10,587 nucleotides of DNA. It comes from Micrococcales bacterium UBA2465 (GTDB lineage: Bacteria > Actinomycetota > Actinomycetes > Actinomycetales > Microbacteriaceae). A program made the translations under genes and the position numbers. Location of the stretch: assembly GCA_002342255.1 (NCBI GenBank), contig DDPP01000019.1, forward strand, positions 1-10,587, given 5' to 3'. A model generated the notes under the pieces. That model saw only the letters and a list, made by a program, of their open reading frames with translations, was not told the origin of the DNA and ran no database searches. How positions within the stretch are numbered: the first letter of the stretch is position 1; each line of letters begins with the position of its first letter. Shown here piece after piece: positions 1-7,431 of the stretch.

Positions 1-324
1 AAACTCCTTGGCCTAAACAAGAGGGACAAGCTGGAGTGGATTTTGGACGAATCTGGCGGGGTTCGGGTAATCAAGAAATCCGACCAGTCAGTGCACTCGG
101 ATCCAATTTTTGATCAATGGCTAAATTTCCTTGAAAAAGACATGCTGGAGCACCCAGAACGTCTAACTCCACTGGATGAAAAACACTACGAAGACATGGT
201 TTTCCAGTTTTCAGGGGAGCGAGGAGTAGGCGTGCCTGGCTTTCCGCCTACTTTGGCCGAGTTTATAGCCCAACCATTGCCGTTCGATTTAGACGAAGCC
301 CTAGAAGAAGACACGGCCGAATAA
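1..324 (+). CDS. prlF: PrlF-type antitoxin, AbrB/SpoVT fold (partial, 5' end outside window)
   Basis: The reading frame is open from base 1 to a TAA stop at 322-324 and gives 107 residues. The start lies upstream; a TTG at 43 is in frame but would cut the DNA-binding fold in half. The visible N-terminal part (KLLGLNKRDKLEW, then GVRVIKK) resembles the second half of an AbrB/SpoVT swapped-hairpin domain. Next come a DP...FL..DM..HPERL segment and an acidic tail with DLDEALEE, both typical of PrlF antitoxins. The family neutralises YhaV and represses its own promoter. The yhaV start codon follows the stop with no gap, so the two genes are almost certainly co-transcribed and translationally coupled. 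The promoter and operator are outside the window. Identification rests on the tail motifs plus the toxin neighbour; I am fairly sure. Confidence 0.85.
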   Translation, partial: KLLGLNKRDKLEWILDESGGVRVIKKSDQSVHSDPIFDQWLNFLEKDMLEHPERLTPLDEKHYEDMVFQFSGERGVGVPGFPPTLAEFIAQPLPFDLDEALEEDTAE

Positions 325-771
325 ATGCCTGCGACACAATGGCTAAAGCTAATTCATCCCGCTTTTGAATTCGAATTCAATCTTTACCAGAGCAAAGCGC
401 TTGAGGCTCAGTCCAGAGTCGGCGAGAGTTGGGTAAACACATCAGCTGGTAAAAAATTTCTTGCCTTGAATTACCAGATTCGGCAACGTATTCCGAGTGA
501 CCCCACAAACCCGGAATTTCGCCTTGGCCATACTTTAGGTAGGCAACATAAGCACTGGTTTAGAGGTAAGTTTTTGCAACAATATCGAATCTTCTTCAGA
601 TACAGCACTCGCTCAAAAATAATTGCGTACGCCTGGGTCAACAACTCAGAATCGCTTCGTAAATACGGATCGCATTCAGATGCTTATCTAGTCTTCAAGA
701 AAATGCTTGAGTCGGGCAAAATCCCAAACAACTGGGATGAACTAATCGCTGAGTCTAAAAAACTTAGCTGA
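325..771 (+). CDS. yhaV: YhaV-type ribosome-dependent mRNA interferase toxin
   Basis: This 148-residue protein is close to the usual YhaV length. It carries the family core: an N-terminal HPAF segment, then [17 protein letters not shown] (about residues 56-72), [27 protein letters not shown] and a C-terminal [19 protein letters not shown] with an NNWDEL tail. YhaV belongs to the RelE-like mRNA interferase fold, cleaves mRNA in translating ribosomes and is held inactive by PrlF. The ATG directly abuts the antitoxin stop, which fits antitoxin-first coupling. No strong Shine-Dalgarno is visible, so it probably depends on re-initiation after prlF. The gene looks intact. Its last 8 bases overlap the 3' end of the convergent aminotransferase gene, so read-through would produce RNA antisense to that gene. 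Catalytic activity is inferred from the family. Confidence 0.92.
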   Translation: MPATQWLKLIHPAFEFEFNLYQSKALEAQSRVGESWVNTSAGKKFLALNYQIRQRIPSDPTNPEFRLGHTLGRQHKHWFRGKFLQQYRIFFRYSTRSKIIAYAWVNNSESLRKYGSHSDAYLVFKKMLESGKIPNNWDELIAESKKLS

Positions 772-780
772 AAAGTTTTT
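758..780. terminator. Possible weak bidirectional terminator at the yhaV/aminotransferase junction
   Basis: AAAAACTT (758-765) and AAGTTTTT (773-780) can pair across a 7-base loop, giving an A-tract/hairpin/T-tract on either strand. It covers both stop codons. The stem is AT-rich and weak, so this is only a candidate. An alternative stem is 748-754 with 762-768 (one G-U pair). Confidence 0.25.
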
Positions 781-1963
781 GCAGTCTTTGAATACCTTCA
801 ACTAGTTGTGCATCACCCAGAGCATAGGAAAGTCTTACGTAACCTGAAGGACCAAATGCTTCACCTGGCACTAGAGCAACTTCAGCAGCATCAAGCATGT
901 AATCACAAAGCTCAAGGCTGGTGTTGATGGTTTTCCCACCCCATTGCTTGCTTAGAAGTCCAGTCACATCTGAGTAAACATAGAAAGCACCCTGTGGGGT
1001 AGGTGCTACCCAACCAGAGATCTTGTTTAGTTCCTCGACCGCAATGTGTCGTCTGCGATCAAAGGCATCACGCATAACCAATACCTCATCTTGAGGTCCA
1101 GTGAGGGCTGCAATGGCTGCTCTCTGACTGATGTTAGAAACGTTTGAAGATAGGTGTGATTGCAGGTTTGCAGCTGCCTTCATGGCATCTAGTGGACCTG
1201 CCATCCAACCTAAACGCCAACCGGTCATCGCATAGCTCTTTGCAACACCGTTGACCATGATGGTTCGATCTGTTAGTTCTGGAACAACTTCGGTAATTGA
1301 GTATGCTTTCAAACCGTCGTAGGTGAGGTTCTGATAAATCTCATCGGTAATAATCCAGAGGCCATTTTCATAAGCCCACTTACCGATAGCTTCAACTTCG
1401 TCTCGATTAAACACTGAACCAGTTGGGTTAGATGGGCTAACAAAGAGTAATACTTTGGTGCGAGGAGTTCTAGCTGCTTCCAGCTGTTCAACAGTCACTA
1501 AGTAGTTCTGTTCAGATCCAGCAAAAACTTCAACTGGAACACCACCGGCTAAGTGAATAGCCTCAGGGTAGGTTGTCCAGAATGGAGTTGGCATAAGCAC
1601 TTCATCACCTGGATCTAACAAAGTTGCAAATGCTTGGTAAACAGCTTGCTTACCACCGTTAGTAACCACAACCTGTGCTGCGGTTATTTCAGTTCCAGAG
1701 TCCTGCTTCGTCTTCACGGCAATGGCTTCACGAAGTTCAGGTAGACCTACCGCTGGTGTGTAACGGTGGTTCTTCGGGTCCCTTGCAGCAACAACAGCAG
1801 CTTCAACGATGTGTTGGGGAGTTGGGAAGTCTGGTTCACCAGCTGCATAAGAAATAACCGGCTTACCAGCAGCCTGCAAGGCTTTAGCTTTGGCATCAAC
1901 TTTTAGCGTTGCTGATTCAGCAATAGATGCGATTCGATGAGAGATTCTTGGGAATTCGTTCAC
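764..1963 (-). CDS. aspC: Pyridoxal-phosphate-dependent aspartate aminotransferase (class I, subgroup Ib-like)
   Basis: The 399-residue protein has the normal length for fold-type I aminotransferases. Visible landmarks are [10 protein letters not shown] (about 40-49), the [10 protein letters not shown] segment near 103-112, SPSNPTG with the cofactor-contacting Asn179, TDEIY with Asp207 and Tyr210, and [16 protein letters not shown] with the Schiff-base Lys242. A C-terminal VRLSYA follows, whose Arg should bind the substrate carboxylate. It should interconvert aspartate and 2-oxoglutarate with oxaloacetate and glutamate in the cytoplasm. Some relatives also act on prephenate or other keto acids, so specificity is not settled. 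Translation starts at GTG (1961-1963), 8 bases after AGGTAGG. It is divergent from lysE and overlaps yhaV by 8 bases at the stop. In related actinobacteria this gene commonly sits between murB and secE, which fits the gene order here. Confidence 0.93.
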   Translation of the reverse strand: MNEFPRISHRIASIAESATLKVDAKAKALQAAGKPVISYAAGEPDFPTPQHIVEAAVVAARDPKNHRYTPAVGLPELREAIAVKTKQDSGTEITAAQVVVTNGGKQAVYQAFATLLDPGDEVLMPTPFWTTYPEAIHLAGGVPVEVFAGSEQNYLVTVEQLEAARTPRTKVLLFVSPSNPTGSVFNRDEVEAIGKWAYENGLWIITDEIYQNLTYDGLKAYSITEVVPELTDRTIMVNGVAKSYAMTGWRLGWMAGPLDAMKAAANLQSHLSSNVSNISQRAAIAALTGPQDEVLVMRDAFDRRRHIAVEELNKISGWVAPTPQGAFYVYSDVTGLLSKQWGGKTINTSLELCDYMLDAAEVALVPGEAFGPSGYVRLSYALGDAQLVEGIQRLQKLFS

Positions 1964-2031
1964 CGTTAAAGCCTACCTAAACTGCTCAAGAAGGTAACCT
2001 TTTGCTAGATGAAAAGCCAGAGAAGGGCAAA
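1964..2031. promoter_or_regulatory. Divergent promoter region between the aminotransferase and lysE
   Basis: These 68 bases separate two divergent start codons and must carry the initiation signals for both unless transcription starts inside a gene. The ribosome binding sites are clear: AGGTAGG on the minus strand (1972-1978) and GAAGGG on the plus strand (2022-2027). A minus-strand TTGCCC...TAGCAA pair with 17-base spacing is the best hexamer combination I found, but it is poor. There is no room for a lysine riboswitch. Confidence 0.35.
2022..2027 (+). promoter_or_regulatory. Shine-Dalgarno that fixes the lysE start
   Basis: GAAGGG lies 4 bases before ATG 2032. It favours that ATG over the in-frame TTG at 2002, which would add ten polar residues (LDEKPEKGK region) ahead of the first membrane segment. 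Confidence 0.7.
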
Positions 2032-2637
2032 ATGCAAGCTCTAATTACCGGACTGTTAACCGGCCTTTCACTAATCGTTGCCATCGGAGCGCAGAACGCC
2101 TATGTATTAAGACAGGGTTTAGCCAGAAAGCACGTCCTAGTGATTGTCTTACTTTGTTCTTTCAGCGACGCCCTATTGATAGCCCTTGGAGTTTTGGGGT
2201 TTGGTCAGGTTATCCAAGCATCATCACTAACACTAGAAATCATCCGCTGGTTTGGAGTTGCCTACTTAATTTGGTTTGGTGTTGGAGCGCTTAGAAAAGT
2301 TTTCAAAGCAGAAAAACTCGAAGCATCAGATAAGCAAGTGAATACACTGAAGATCGCAGTATTAACAACCCTGAGTCTTACTTTTCTAAATCCCCATGTT
2401 TATTTAGACACCGTGATATTCGTCGGTGGCCTAGCCCACCAGTTTGGTGATCAGACAATTTACTTTGCTCTCGGGGCAATTCTTGCCAGTTTTATATGGT
2501 TCTTTGGTTTAGGTTTTGGGGCTAGCCGATTGTCTCCCCTAATGGCTAAGCCGGTGTTCTGGAAAATACTTGACACCACCATCGCAGTGATTATGTTCAG
2601 CATCGCTATCGCGCTAGCGATAGTGAAGTTCAACTAG
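2032..2637 (+). CDS. lysE: LysE/ArgO-family basic amino-acid exporter
   Basis: Starting from ATG 2032 gives 201 residues, the usual size for LysE/ArgO exporters. The first helix runs into GAQNAYVLRQG, the family signature near residue 20-30. LLCSFSDALLIALGVLG follows, then a helix with YLIWFGVGALR, and in the second half the conserved NPHVYLDTVIFVGG motif. The last two hydrophobic stretches are about 150-170 and 178-198. The pattern fits a six-segment inner-membrane protein. Known relatives export lysine, arginine or analogues and prevent toxic build-up. A LysG/ArgP-type LysR regulator is usual beside lysE but is not in this window, so regulation is unknown. The stop codon shares CTAG (2634-2637) with the stop of convergent murB. 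Exact substrate is inferred from the family. Confidence 0.9.
   Translation: MQALITGLLTGLSLIVAIGAQNAYVLRQGLARKHVLVIVLLCSFSDALLIALGVLGFGQVIQASSLTLEIIRWFGVAYLIWFGVGALRKVFKAEKLEASDKQVNTLKIAVLTTLSLTFLNPHVYLDTVIFVGGLAHQFGDQTIYFALGAILASFIWFFGLGFGASRLSPLMAKPVFWKILDTTIAVIMFSIAIALAIVKFN
2604..2625. repeat. Inverted repeat (hairpin) inside the 3' end of lysE
   Basis: CTATCGC (2606-2612) and GCGATAG (2617-2623) form a perfect 7-base-pair stem with a GCTA loop, extendable outward to 9 pairs with one G-U. It lies 10 bases before the lysE stop, within codons for an Ile/Ala-rich helix. Neither side has a T-run, so it is not a standard terminator. It could stabilise the mRNA 3' end or pause polymerase, or be a by-product of repetitive Ala/Ile codons. 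Confidence 0.45.
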
Positions 2638-3575
2638 AAACCAATAATGTTTGGTTCGGGAACCAGATAAATACCGAAAGTATTGCCCACCTGGGTTTGA
2701 ATAAAACTTGCCAACTCAACTATATCTTCGCTAGTTGCTCCCCCACGATTAGTAATCGCTAGGGCATGTTTGGTGGAAATGGCTGCCTTTGAGTTAGGTA
2801 ACGAGAAACCTTTGGTTAGACCAGCATTCTCAATCAACCATGCGGCTGAAAGTTTTACTTCATCGCCAACTTCCCACTGTGGTGCATCCAATGGCAGAGT
2901 TCTAGCAAAACTAGGAGTCACCAAAGGGTTCACGAAGAAAGAACCACAGGACCATGTGTCATGATCGTCTGCATCCAGCACCATGCCTTTTGCCCTTCTT
3001 TGATTTAGAACATCTTCGGAAGTTTTTTCTAGTTCGCTGACTTCAGTACCATCAAAGACAAAGCTAACTGAGGTAACAATTCCTCGGCGGCCTCTTTTGA
3101 AAACGCTGTCCCTATAGCCAAATTCACAATCCTCATTACTTAGAACAACTAGCTCTCTGCTGTCATAGTCAAAGAATTCAACGCTCTGAATCACAGTGGA
3201 AACCTCTTGGCCATAGGCACCGATGTTCTGAATAGGTGCAGCACCGACAGTGCCAGGAATGCCAGCCAATGATTCAATTCCAGCCCAGCCCTGACTGTTG
3301 GCATACCTAACAAACTCATGCCAGTTCTCACCTGCTTGAACGGTAATAACATTTCCCATCACATCAATGCCTCTGGTTGAAACCTGAATAACATCCAGAA
3401 AAGGAATGCTGTCGTTAACAACAACGTTCGAACCACCACCAAGCAATAACCAGTTTTCAGTTTCATCCCAAACCCGATTAGCGAAACTAATCAATTCGTC
3501 TGTGGTCTTGGCAACCAGGAGTTGCTTGGGGGTTCCACCAACTCGAATTGTGGTTAGGTCTGAAAGCTTGGTCAT
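2634..3575 (-). CDS. murB: UDP-N-acetylenolpyruvoylglucosamine reductase
   Basis: This FAD enzyme reduces UDP-GlcNAc-enolpyruvate to UDP-MurNAc with NADPH, the second committed step of peptidoglycan precursor synthesis in the cytoplasm. Visible features in its 313 residues are the FAD-binding GGGSNVV (46-52), AGENW (81-85), and GIESLAGIPGTVGAAPIQNIGAYGQE split around residue 105. YRDSVFK follows with Tyr154 and Arg155, then CGSFFVNP with the proton-donor Ser212, and VPEPNIIGF with the catalytic Glu307 at the very C-terminus. These match the Arg159/Ser229/Glu325 set of the E. coli enzyme, so the gene looks functional. Its ATG overlaps the hadB stop in ATGA (3572-3575), implying translational coupling to hadAB. 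Its stop overlaps that of convergent lysE. Confidence 0.96.
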   Translation of the reverse strand: MTKLSDLTTIRVGGTPKQLLVAKTTDELISFANRVWDETENWLLLGGGSNVVVNDSIPFLDVIQVSTRGIDVMGNVITVQAGENWHEFVRYANSQGWAGIESLAGIPGTVGAAPIQNIGAYGQEVSTVIQSVEFFDYDSRELVVLSNEDCEFGYRDSVFKRGRRGIVTSVSFVFDGTEVSELEKTSEDVLNQRRAKGMVLDADDHDTWSCGSFFVNPLVTPSFARTLPLDAPQWEVGDEVKLSAAWLIENAGLTKGFSLPNSKAAISTKHALAITNRGGATSEDIVELASFIQTQVGNTFGIYLVPEPNIIGF

Positions 3576-3985
3576 AACTTGATAACTGCCTGCGCCTTAC
3601 CTAAAACTGCAACCTCACTGCTTATTGCAGTTAGATCTAATCTCACAGTTCCAGCTTCTAAATCAATTGCACCAATCTTGCCAGAAACAAAAACTTCTGC
3701 ATTGCCTTCGGCTGGAACAAACACTGGCTTAGTAAATCTAACTCCGTAGTCAATTACTTTCCCACCATCGCCAATCCAGTCAACCGCAACCTGAACCGCA
3801 GCACCCATGGTGAGCATGCCGTGGGCTAAAACACCATCTAGTCCAACGCTCTTGGCAAAATCATCGCGGTAGTGAATTGGGTTGAAATCTCCAGAAGCAC
3901 CGGCATACTTCACTAATGCATCTCTAGTGAAAGAGAAAGTGTGTGAACCGATTTCTTGTCCAACAGACAATTCATTGATGTTCAT
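3572..3985 (-). CDS. hadB: MaoC-like (3R)-hydroxyacyl-ACP dehydratase, HadB-type catalytic subunit
   Basis: The 137-residue single hot-dog domain carries the hydratase-2 signature at about 27-58: YAGASGDFNPIHYRDD followed by GVLAHGMLTMG, with the catalytic dyad Asp33 and His38. In mycobacteria the HadB subunit supplies these residues and pairs with HadA, which binds the acyl chain, to dehydrate 3-hydroxyacyl-ACP in fatty-acid elongation. The role in a genome that probably lacks mycolic acids is less certain; a general dehydratase or hydratase is possible. The start ATG overlaps the hadA stop by one base (TAATG) and is preceded by a purine-rich GGGGGAGAG, so translation is coupled and probably strong. 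The gene order hadA-hadB is the same as in mycobacteria. Confidence 0.88.
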   Translation of the reverse strand: MNINELSVGQEIGSHTFSFTRDALVKYAGASGDFNPIHYRDDFAKSVGLDGVLAHGMLTMGAAVQVAVDWIGDGGKVIDYGVRFTKPVFVPAEGNAEVFVSGKIGAIDLEAGTVRLDLTAISSEVAVLGKAQAVIKL

Positions 3986-4428
3986 TACTCTCCCCCTCTA
4001 ACTACCAGAGTGCTGATTGCTGTGCAGACCAAATCCTTTTTAACATCAAAGATTTCGGTATTAAAAGTAATCATTGAGTGAGCACCTAGGGCTTTTACAG
4101 AGGCAACGGTTAGCACAGAAGTTAGTTCATCGCCAGCAACAATCGGTCTATTCAAAACAAATCTTTGGTCACCATGAACTACTCTAGAAAAATCAATATC
4201 TGCTTCAGGATCAGCTAAAACATCGTGAAGCGATCTCTCCTGGATAACCACTCCAAAAGTTGGTGGGGCAACCAGATCCGCATAGCCAGCAGCTTTAGCA
4301 GCCGCAACTTCGTGGTTGATTGGGTTGGTGGAGAAAACCGCATTGGCGAATTCTCGAATCTTTTCTCGACCAACAAGGTAGCTGGGAGTCTCTGGGTATT
4401 TCTTACCCTGAACATTTGGATTGACCAT
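3985..4428 (-). CDS. hadA: MaoC-like dehydratase, HadA-type subunit (FAS1-like dehydratase domain)
   Basis: The 147-residue protein matches the HadA/HadC-type hot-dog domain: an early YLVGREKIREFA segment, NPINHEVAAAKAAGYADLVAPPTFGVV (about 35-61, shown in the sense of its spaced motif NP.NH...APPTF), and a VVHGDQRFVLNRPIVAGDEL strand pair. It lacks the full Asp-His hydratase dyad of HadB, which fits a structural and acyl-binding partner. HadB directly follows with TAATG coupling. It starts at ATG 4426-4428 with no strong Shine-Dalgarno, and tRNA-Met ends only about 25 bases upstream. It may therefore be expressed on the same primary transcript as the tRNAs or from a weak promoter. In mycobacteria rpmG lies between metT and hadA; it is absent here. 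Confidence 0.87.
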   Translation of the reverse strand: MVNPNVQGKKYPETPSYLVGREKIREFANAVFSTNPINHEVAAAKAAGYADLVAPPTFGVVIQERSLHDVLADPEADIDFSRVVHGDQRFVLNRPIVAGDELTSVLTVASVKALGAHSMITFNTEIFDVKKDLVCTAISTLVVRGGE

Positions 4429-4453
4429 GGGTTCTAGTTTCGCAGGTTTTTGT

Positions 4454-4530
4454 TGGTAGCGGGGGCGGGACTTGAACCCGCGACACCACGATTATGAGCC
4501 GTGTGCTCTAACCACCTGAGCTACCCCGCC
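4454..4530 (-). tRNA. metT: tRNA-Met (CAT), elongator type, CCA encoded
   Basis: Read on the minus strand, a 77-base cloverleaf including CCA can be folded: acceptor GGCGGGG/CCCCGCT, D-stem GCTC/GAGC, anticodon stem CACGG/TCGTG with loop CTCATAA, T-stem GCGGG/CCCGC with loop TTCAAGT, discriminator A, then CCA. The anticodon CAT is at 4494-4496. The anticodon stem lacks the three G-C pairs of initiator tRNA, so it is an elongator; a lysidine-modified Ile tRNA is less likely. The first acceptor pair is G-U rather than Watson-Crick. Confidence 0.95.
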
Positions 4531-4534
4531 GCGG

Positions 4535-4606
<72 letters not shown>

Positions 4607-4637
4607 GTGACCTCGATGAAGGCCAAGACACCAATGA

Positions 4638-4667
4638 AGATTACCACTTAGCCGCCGTTGAGGGCAA
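4638..4667 (-). promoter_or_regulatory. Candidate promoter of the tRNA-Thr/tRNA-Met/hadAB/murB unit
   Basis: On the minus strand a TTGCCC (4662-4667) and a TAATCT (4638-4643) are separated by 18 bases. The -10 ends 31 bases before the tRNA-Thr 5' end, leaving room for a short leader. The hexamers match the housekeeping consensus only partly. The -35 lies only a few bases after the end of the GH13 gene, so read-through from the mal operon is also possible, since I see no terminator between them. Confidence 0.35.
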
Positions 4668-4673
4668 ACCTTG

Positions 4674-6566
4674 TTAGGAGACTAGAACCACCACATCAGA
4701 GCCATCGTAATCTGTGGTCGGTAACGCCCAGATGTTGATGGACATTGGTTCATTAGGCAGCATGACCTGTTTATCTATAACTTTGAGTTTTGCCCCACCG
4801 TAGAGGTTTTTGGCCTTGCTAATCCCCTTTATTGCCTTGGCGGGGATGCTGGCGTTCTCATCTTTACCTCTAGAGGCAACCACCAAAACTATCTGGTTTT
4901 TGTTCTCTCGAACATATGCCACCACTTCTGCTGAAACATAGACAAAACGCATCGAACCATCGTGCAGGGCAGGGTTTTCTTTACGAATCTTGGCAAAAGC
5001 TTTGTAATGCTCAAGCATGGAGCGATCATTGGGTCTTTCATTGTTCCAGGGGATAGGAGTTCTAGAGTTCTCACCAATGGTTCCATCTAAACCAAACTCA
5101 TCTCCAGCGAAAACAACTGGCATACCTGGGAAAGTGAACTGCATACCGGCAGCTACTTTTTGTGCTCCTGGAATAGTGAAAGTTTTGAATCTCGGAATAT
5201 CGTGTGTATCCAGCGGATTCATGTTGTGTAATCTCACATGCCATGGGAAACCAGCTGCAAAGTCAAGGTGCTGCTTCACCAGTTCATTGCCATCGATCTT
5301 GGTTCTACCAATACCTAAGAAACCAGCGGTGTCTTTCACATCAGTGTTATAGAACCAACGCCAAACTGGCTTGGTGAAGTTGTAATAGGTCATGGCTCCG
5401 TGCCAACCTTCACCTTGCATTTGGTAAGCAGCATCGCCAGTGTATTCACCTAGCACGATAGCCTTTGGGTTAATTGAAGTAATCGTGTCATGGAAAAGTT
5501 TTTGTATTTCTAAATACATGTCTTCTTCACGAATACGACCGGTCATGTTGGCAACATCGATACGCCAACCATCCATGTTGTATGGCTTCTTCAACCATTT
5601 AGCAACAATGGAATTCTTACCAGTGATAAATCTTTTTCTAAGTTCTTTGGAATTCCAGTTGAACTTAGGTAGCGACCTAACTCCAAACCAAGCATCGTAA
5701 TCTTTGTTCTTTTTTGAGAAGTAATAAAACTCAGATTCTTTAGCACCTGGTTTCTTATAAGCAGCTTGGAACCATTCGTGAGTGTTACCAGAATGATTAC
5801 TGGTGAGGTCACCGATAATCTTGAAGCCTTTTTTATGGGCTGCTTTGACTAACTCAATCAACGCTTTGTCGCCACCGAGCAGTGGATCTACCTTGTCAAA
5901 AGTACTTGCGTCATACCGGTGGTTTGATCGCCCTGGAAATACTGGAGTTAGATAAATCAAAGTAACACCCAGGTCTTTTAGGTGATCTAGGTGCTCAATG
6001 ATTCCGTAAAGGTCCCCGCCAAAGAACTGTTCACTGGTACCTGGACCACTGCCAATAACTTCATCTCCCCAAGCTTTTGGTATTGCCCAGTCAGGCAGCT
6101 CTTGCTTGTCAGCGTGCTTTGATCTAGCAAAACGATCAGGGAAAATTTGATACATCACAGCACTCTTGGCCCAAGCTGGTGCTGAAGCAAAGGTGTTGAT
6201 TCTAAAGTCTTCAATGTCTGGTTGTTCCAGCGTGGACAAGCCTCGGGAGTTTAGCCAATAACTAGAACCATCTTGGAATTCCAATAGCCAGCGATAGTTC
6301 ATGTATTGGTTATGCATAACGATGCTGGTCTCATACCAGTGCCAGCCATCTTTTTTTTGGATGAGTTTGGCCGCTGGCCCTGGGAAAGCCTCACCGGATT
6401 CACTGAATCTAACTTGGATGTTCTTGACCTTGCCAAAGTCAGGGTGAACTCGGATACGTAGCTTTACCTTCTCTAGAAGTTTTGGCTTCTGATTAGCAAC
6501 GTATAACGCTGAACCGTCGTGGTGGGGCCAGAGCGCTCTGGAAACAGTCTGAAGTTTGTCTTGCAT
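4674..6566 (-). CDS. Cytoplasmic GH13 glycosidase, neopullulanase/cyclomaltodextrinase/maltogenic amylase-like
   Basis: The 630-residue enzyme has an N-terminal beta-sandwich-like region (about 1-125), then the (beta/alpha)8 barrel from MYQIFPDRF (138-146). GH13 regions are present in order: DLTSNH (253-258), LPKFNW (299-304, the counterpart of the MPKLN motif of this subfamily), GWRIDVAN with nucleophile Asp337, VLGEYTGD with acid/base Glu374, and DTHD with His455 and transition-state Asp456. AGDEFGLDG and a C-terminal beta domain follow. The catalytic triad is complete. There is no signal peptide or membrane segment, so it should act inside the cell on imported maltodextrins or cyclodextrins, releasing maltose or glucose. 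It starts 10 bases after the malG stop and is the last gene of the mal operon. Neopullulanase versus alpha-glucosidase activity cannot be decided from motifs alone. Confidence 0.92.
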   Translation of the reverse strand: MQDKLQTVSRALWPHHDGSALYVANQKPKLLEKVKLRIRVHPDFGKVKNIQVRFSESGEAFPGPAAKLIQKKDGWHWYETSIVMHNQYMNYRWLLEFQDGSSYWLNSRGLSTLEQPDIEDFRINTFASAPAWAKSAVMYQIFPDRFARSKHADKQELPDWAIPKAWGDEVIGSGPGTSEQFFGGDLYGIIEHLDHLKDLGVTLIYLTPVFPGRSNHRYDASTFDKVDPLLGGDKALIELVKAAHKKGFKIIGDLTSNHSGNTHEWFQAAYKKPGAKESEFYYFSKKNKDYDAWFGVRSLPKFNWNSKELRKRFITGKNSIVAKWLKKPYNMDGWRIDVANMTGRIREEDMYLEIQKLFHDTITSINPKAIVLGEYTGDAAYQMQGEGWHGAMTYYNFTKPVWRWFYNTDVKDTAGFLGIGRTKIDGNELVKQHLDFAAGFPWHVRLHNMNPLDTHDIPRFKTFTIPGAQKVAAGMQFTFPGMPVVFAGDEFGLDGTIGENSRTPIPWNNERPNDRSMLEHYKAFAKIRKENPALHDGSMRFVYVSAEVVAYVRENKNQIVLVVASRGKDENASIPAKAIKGISKAKNLYGGAKLKVIDKQVMLPNEPMSINIWALPTTDYDGSDVVVLVS

Positions 6567-6576
6567 AAAGTTCTGT

Positions 6577-7431
6577 TTAGCCCTTTACAGAACCGGCAGT
6601 TAGACCACCGATAATGTAACGCTGCAAGGACATGAAGACAATGATGATTGGCACCGAAGCGAGCAATGAACCTGCGGCGAATGGGCCCCAGTTCTGACTG
6701 TATTGTCCACCGATGAACCCTTGTAGACCAACCGCAACAGTTCTGTTTTCGGTTTCAGGTAGGAACAGTCTTGCCATAACGAACTCGTTGAACAAACCGA
6801 TAAATGAGAGCAGAGTAACCACAGAAAGAATTGGCATGGCCAGAGGTACGAAAATCTGCCAGTAGGTCTGCATCGCTGATGCACCATCAACTTTGGCTGC
6901 CTCATCTAGCTCCAGTGGAATGGAGTCTACGAAACCCTTCATCAGCCAGATGTTAACACCCATTGATCCACCTAGGTAAACCAGAACCAGACCACCTAGG
7001 GTGCCAAGACCCCACTGTGGAGCAAAAACATAAACACGCTCCATGATTACGTAGATAGCACTCAGAGCTAATACTGAAGGGAACATTTGCACCAATAGCA
7101 GAGCCTGAAGACCAGTTCGCTTACCTCTAAATTTCAAGCGACTGAATGCAAATGCTGATGAAGCACCGATCAGAACTGAGAGCAAAGAAACTGAGGCAGC
7201 AACTATTGCCGAGTTCTTCATCCAAGTTAGGAAAGGCACCGTTGGGTCGGTGAAGAGCATTTTGTAATTTTCAAAGACAAATCCCGTTGGTATGAATGAA
7301 GTCGAAGCCAAGCTCTTCTGGGGGCTAAATGATGCTAAGACCACAAGGTAGAGCGGGAAGATGGCGAAGAAGCAGCAAAGCCAAGCAACCACGTGACGCC
7401 AGGCGTTATTTTTGAACCAATTGGTAATCAT
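6577..7431 (-). CDS. malG: Maltose/maltodextrin ABC transporter permease MalG
   Basis: This 284-residue membrane protein has six predicted helices, at about 11-34, 72-99, 107-132, 143-166, 193-216 and 250-275. The EAA loop EAAKVDGASAMQTYWQIF begins at residue 177 and contains the conserved Gly183 that docks on the ATPase. Its length and the NYKMLF/WMKNS segment before helix 2 match MalG-type permeases. It should pair with MalF to form the transmembrane channel. The ATG overlaps the malF stop as ATGA (7428-7431), indicating translational coupling and near-equal expression. No ATPase gene is nearby, as is usual in actinobacterial sugar importers that share one ATPase. Substrate is inferred from the GH13 neighbour and similarity to MalG. 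Confidence 0.92.
   Translation of the reverse strand: MITNWFKNNAWRHVVAWLCCFFAIFPLYLVVLASFSPQKSLASTSFIPTGFVFENYKMLFTDPTVPFLTWMKNSAIVAASVSLLSVLIGASSAFAFSRLKFRGKRTGLQALLLVQMFPSVLALSAIYVIMERVYVFAPQWGLGTLGGLVLVYLGGSMGVNIWLMKGFVDSIPLELDEAAKVDGASAMQTYWQIFVPLAMPILSVVTLLSFIGLFNEFVMARLFLPETENRTVAVGLQGFIGGQYSQNWGPFAAGSLLASVPIIIVFMSLQRYIIGGLTAGSVKG

Noticed and set aside
43..45. TTG as the start of the antitoxin gene
   Set aside because: The frame is open to base 1 and the residues before it complete an AbrB-like strand-turn, so this is an internal Leu codon of a truncated gene.
2002..2031. TTG start adding ten residues to LysE
   Set aside because: The extension is polar and precedes the first membrane helix, whereas ATG 2032 has GAAGGG at proper spacing and matches family N-termini.
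1964..2031. Lysine riboswitch controlling lysE
   Set aside because: The whole gap is 68 bases, far shorter than a lysine riboswitch aptamer, and shows none of its helices.
5017..5352. Plus-strand open frame of 111 codons inside the GH13 gene
   Set aside because: It is antisense to highly conserved catalytic regions, has no recognisable domain and is best explained as a shadow of the GH13 gene.
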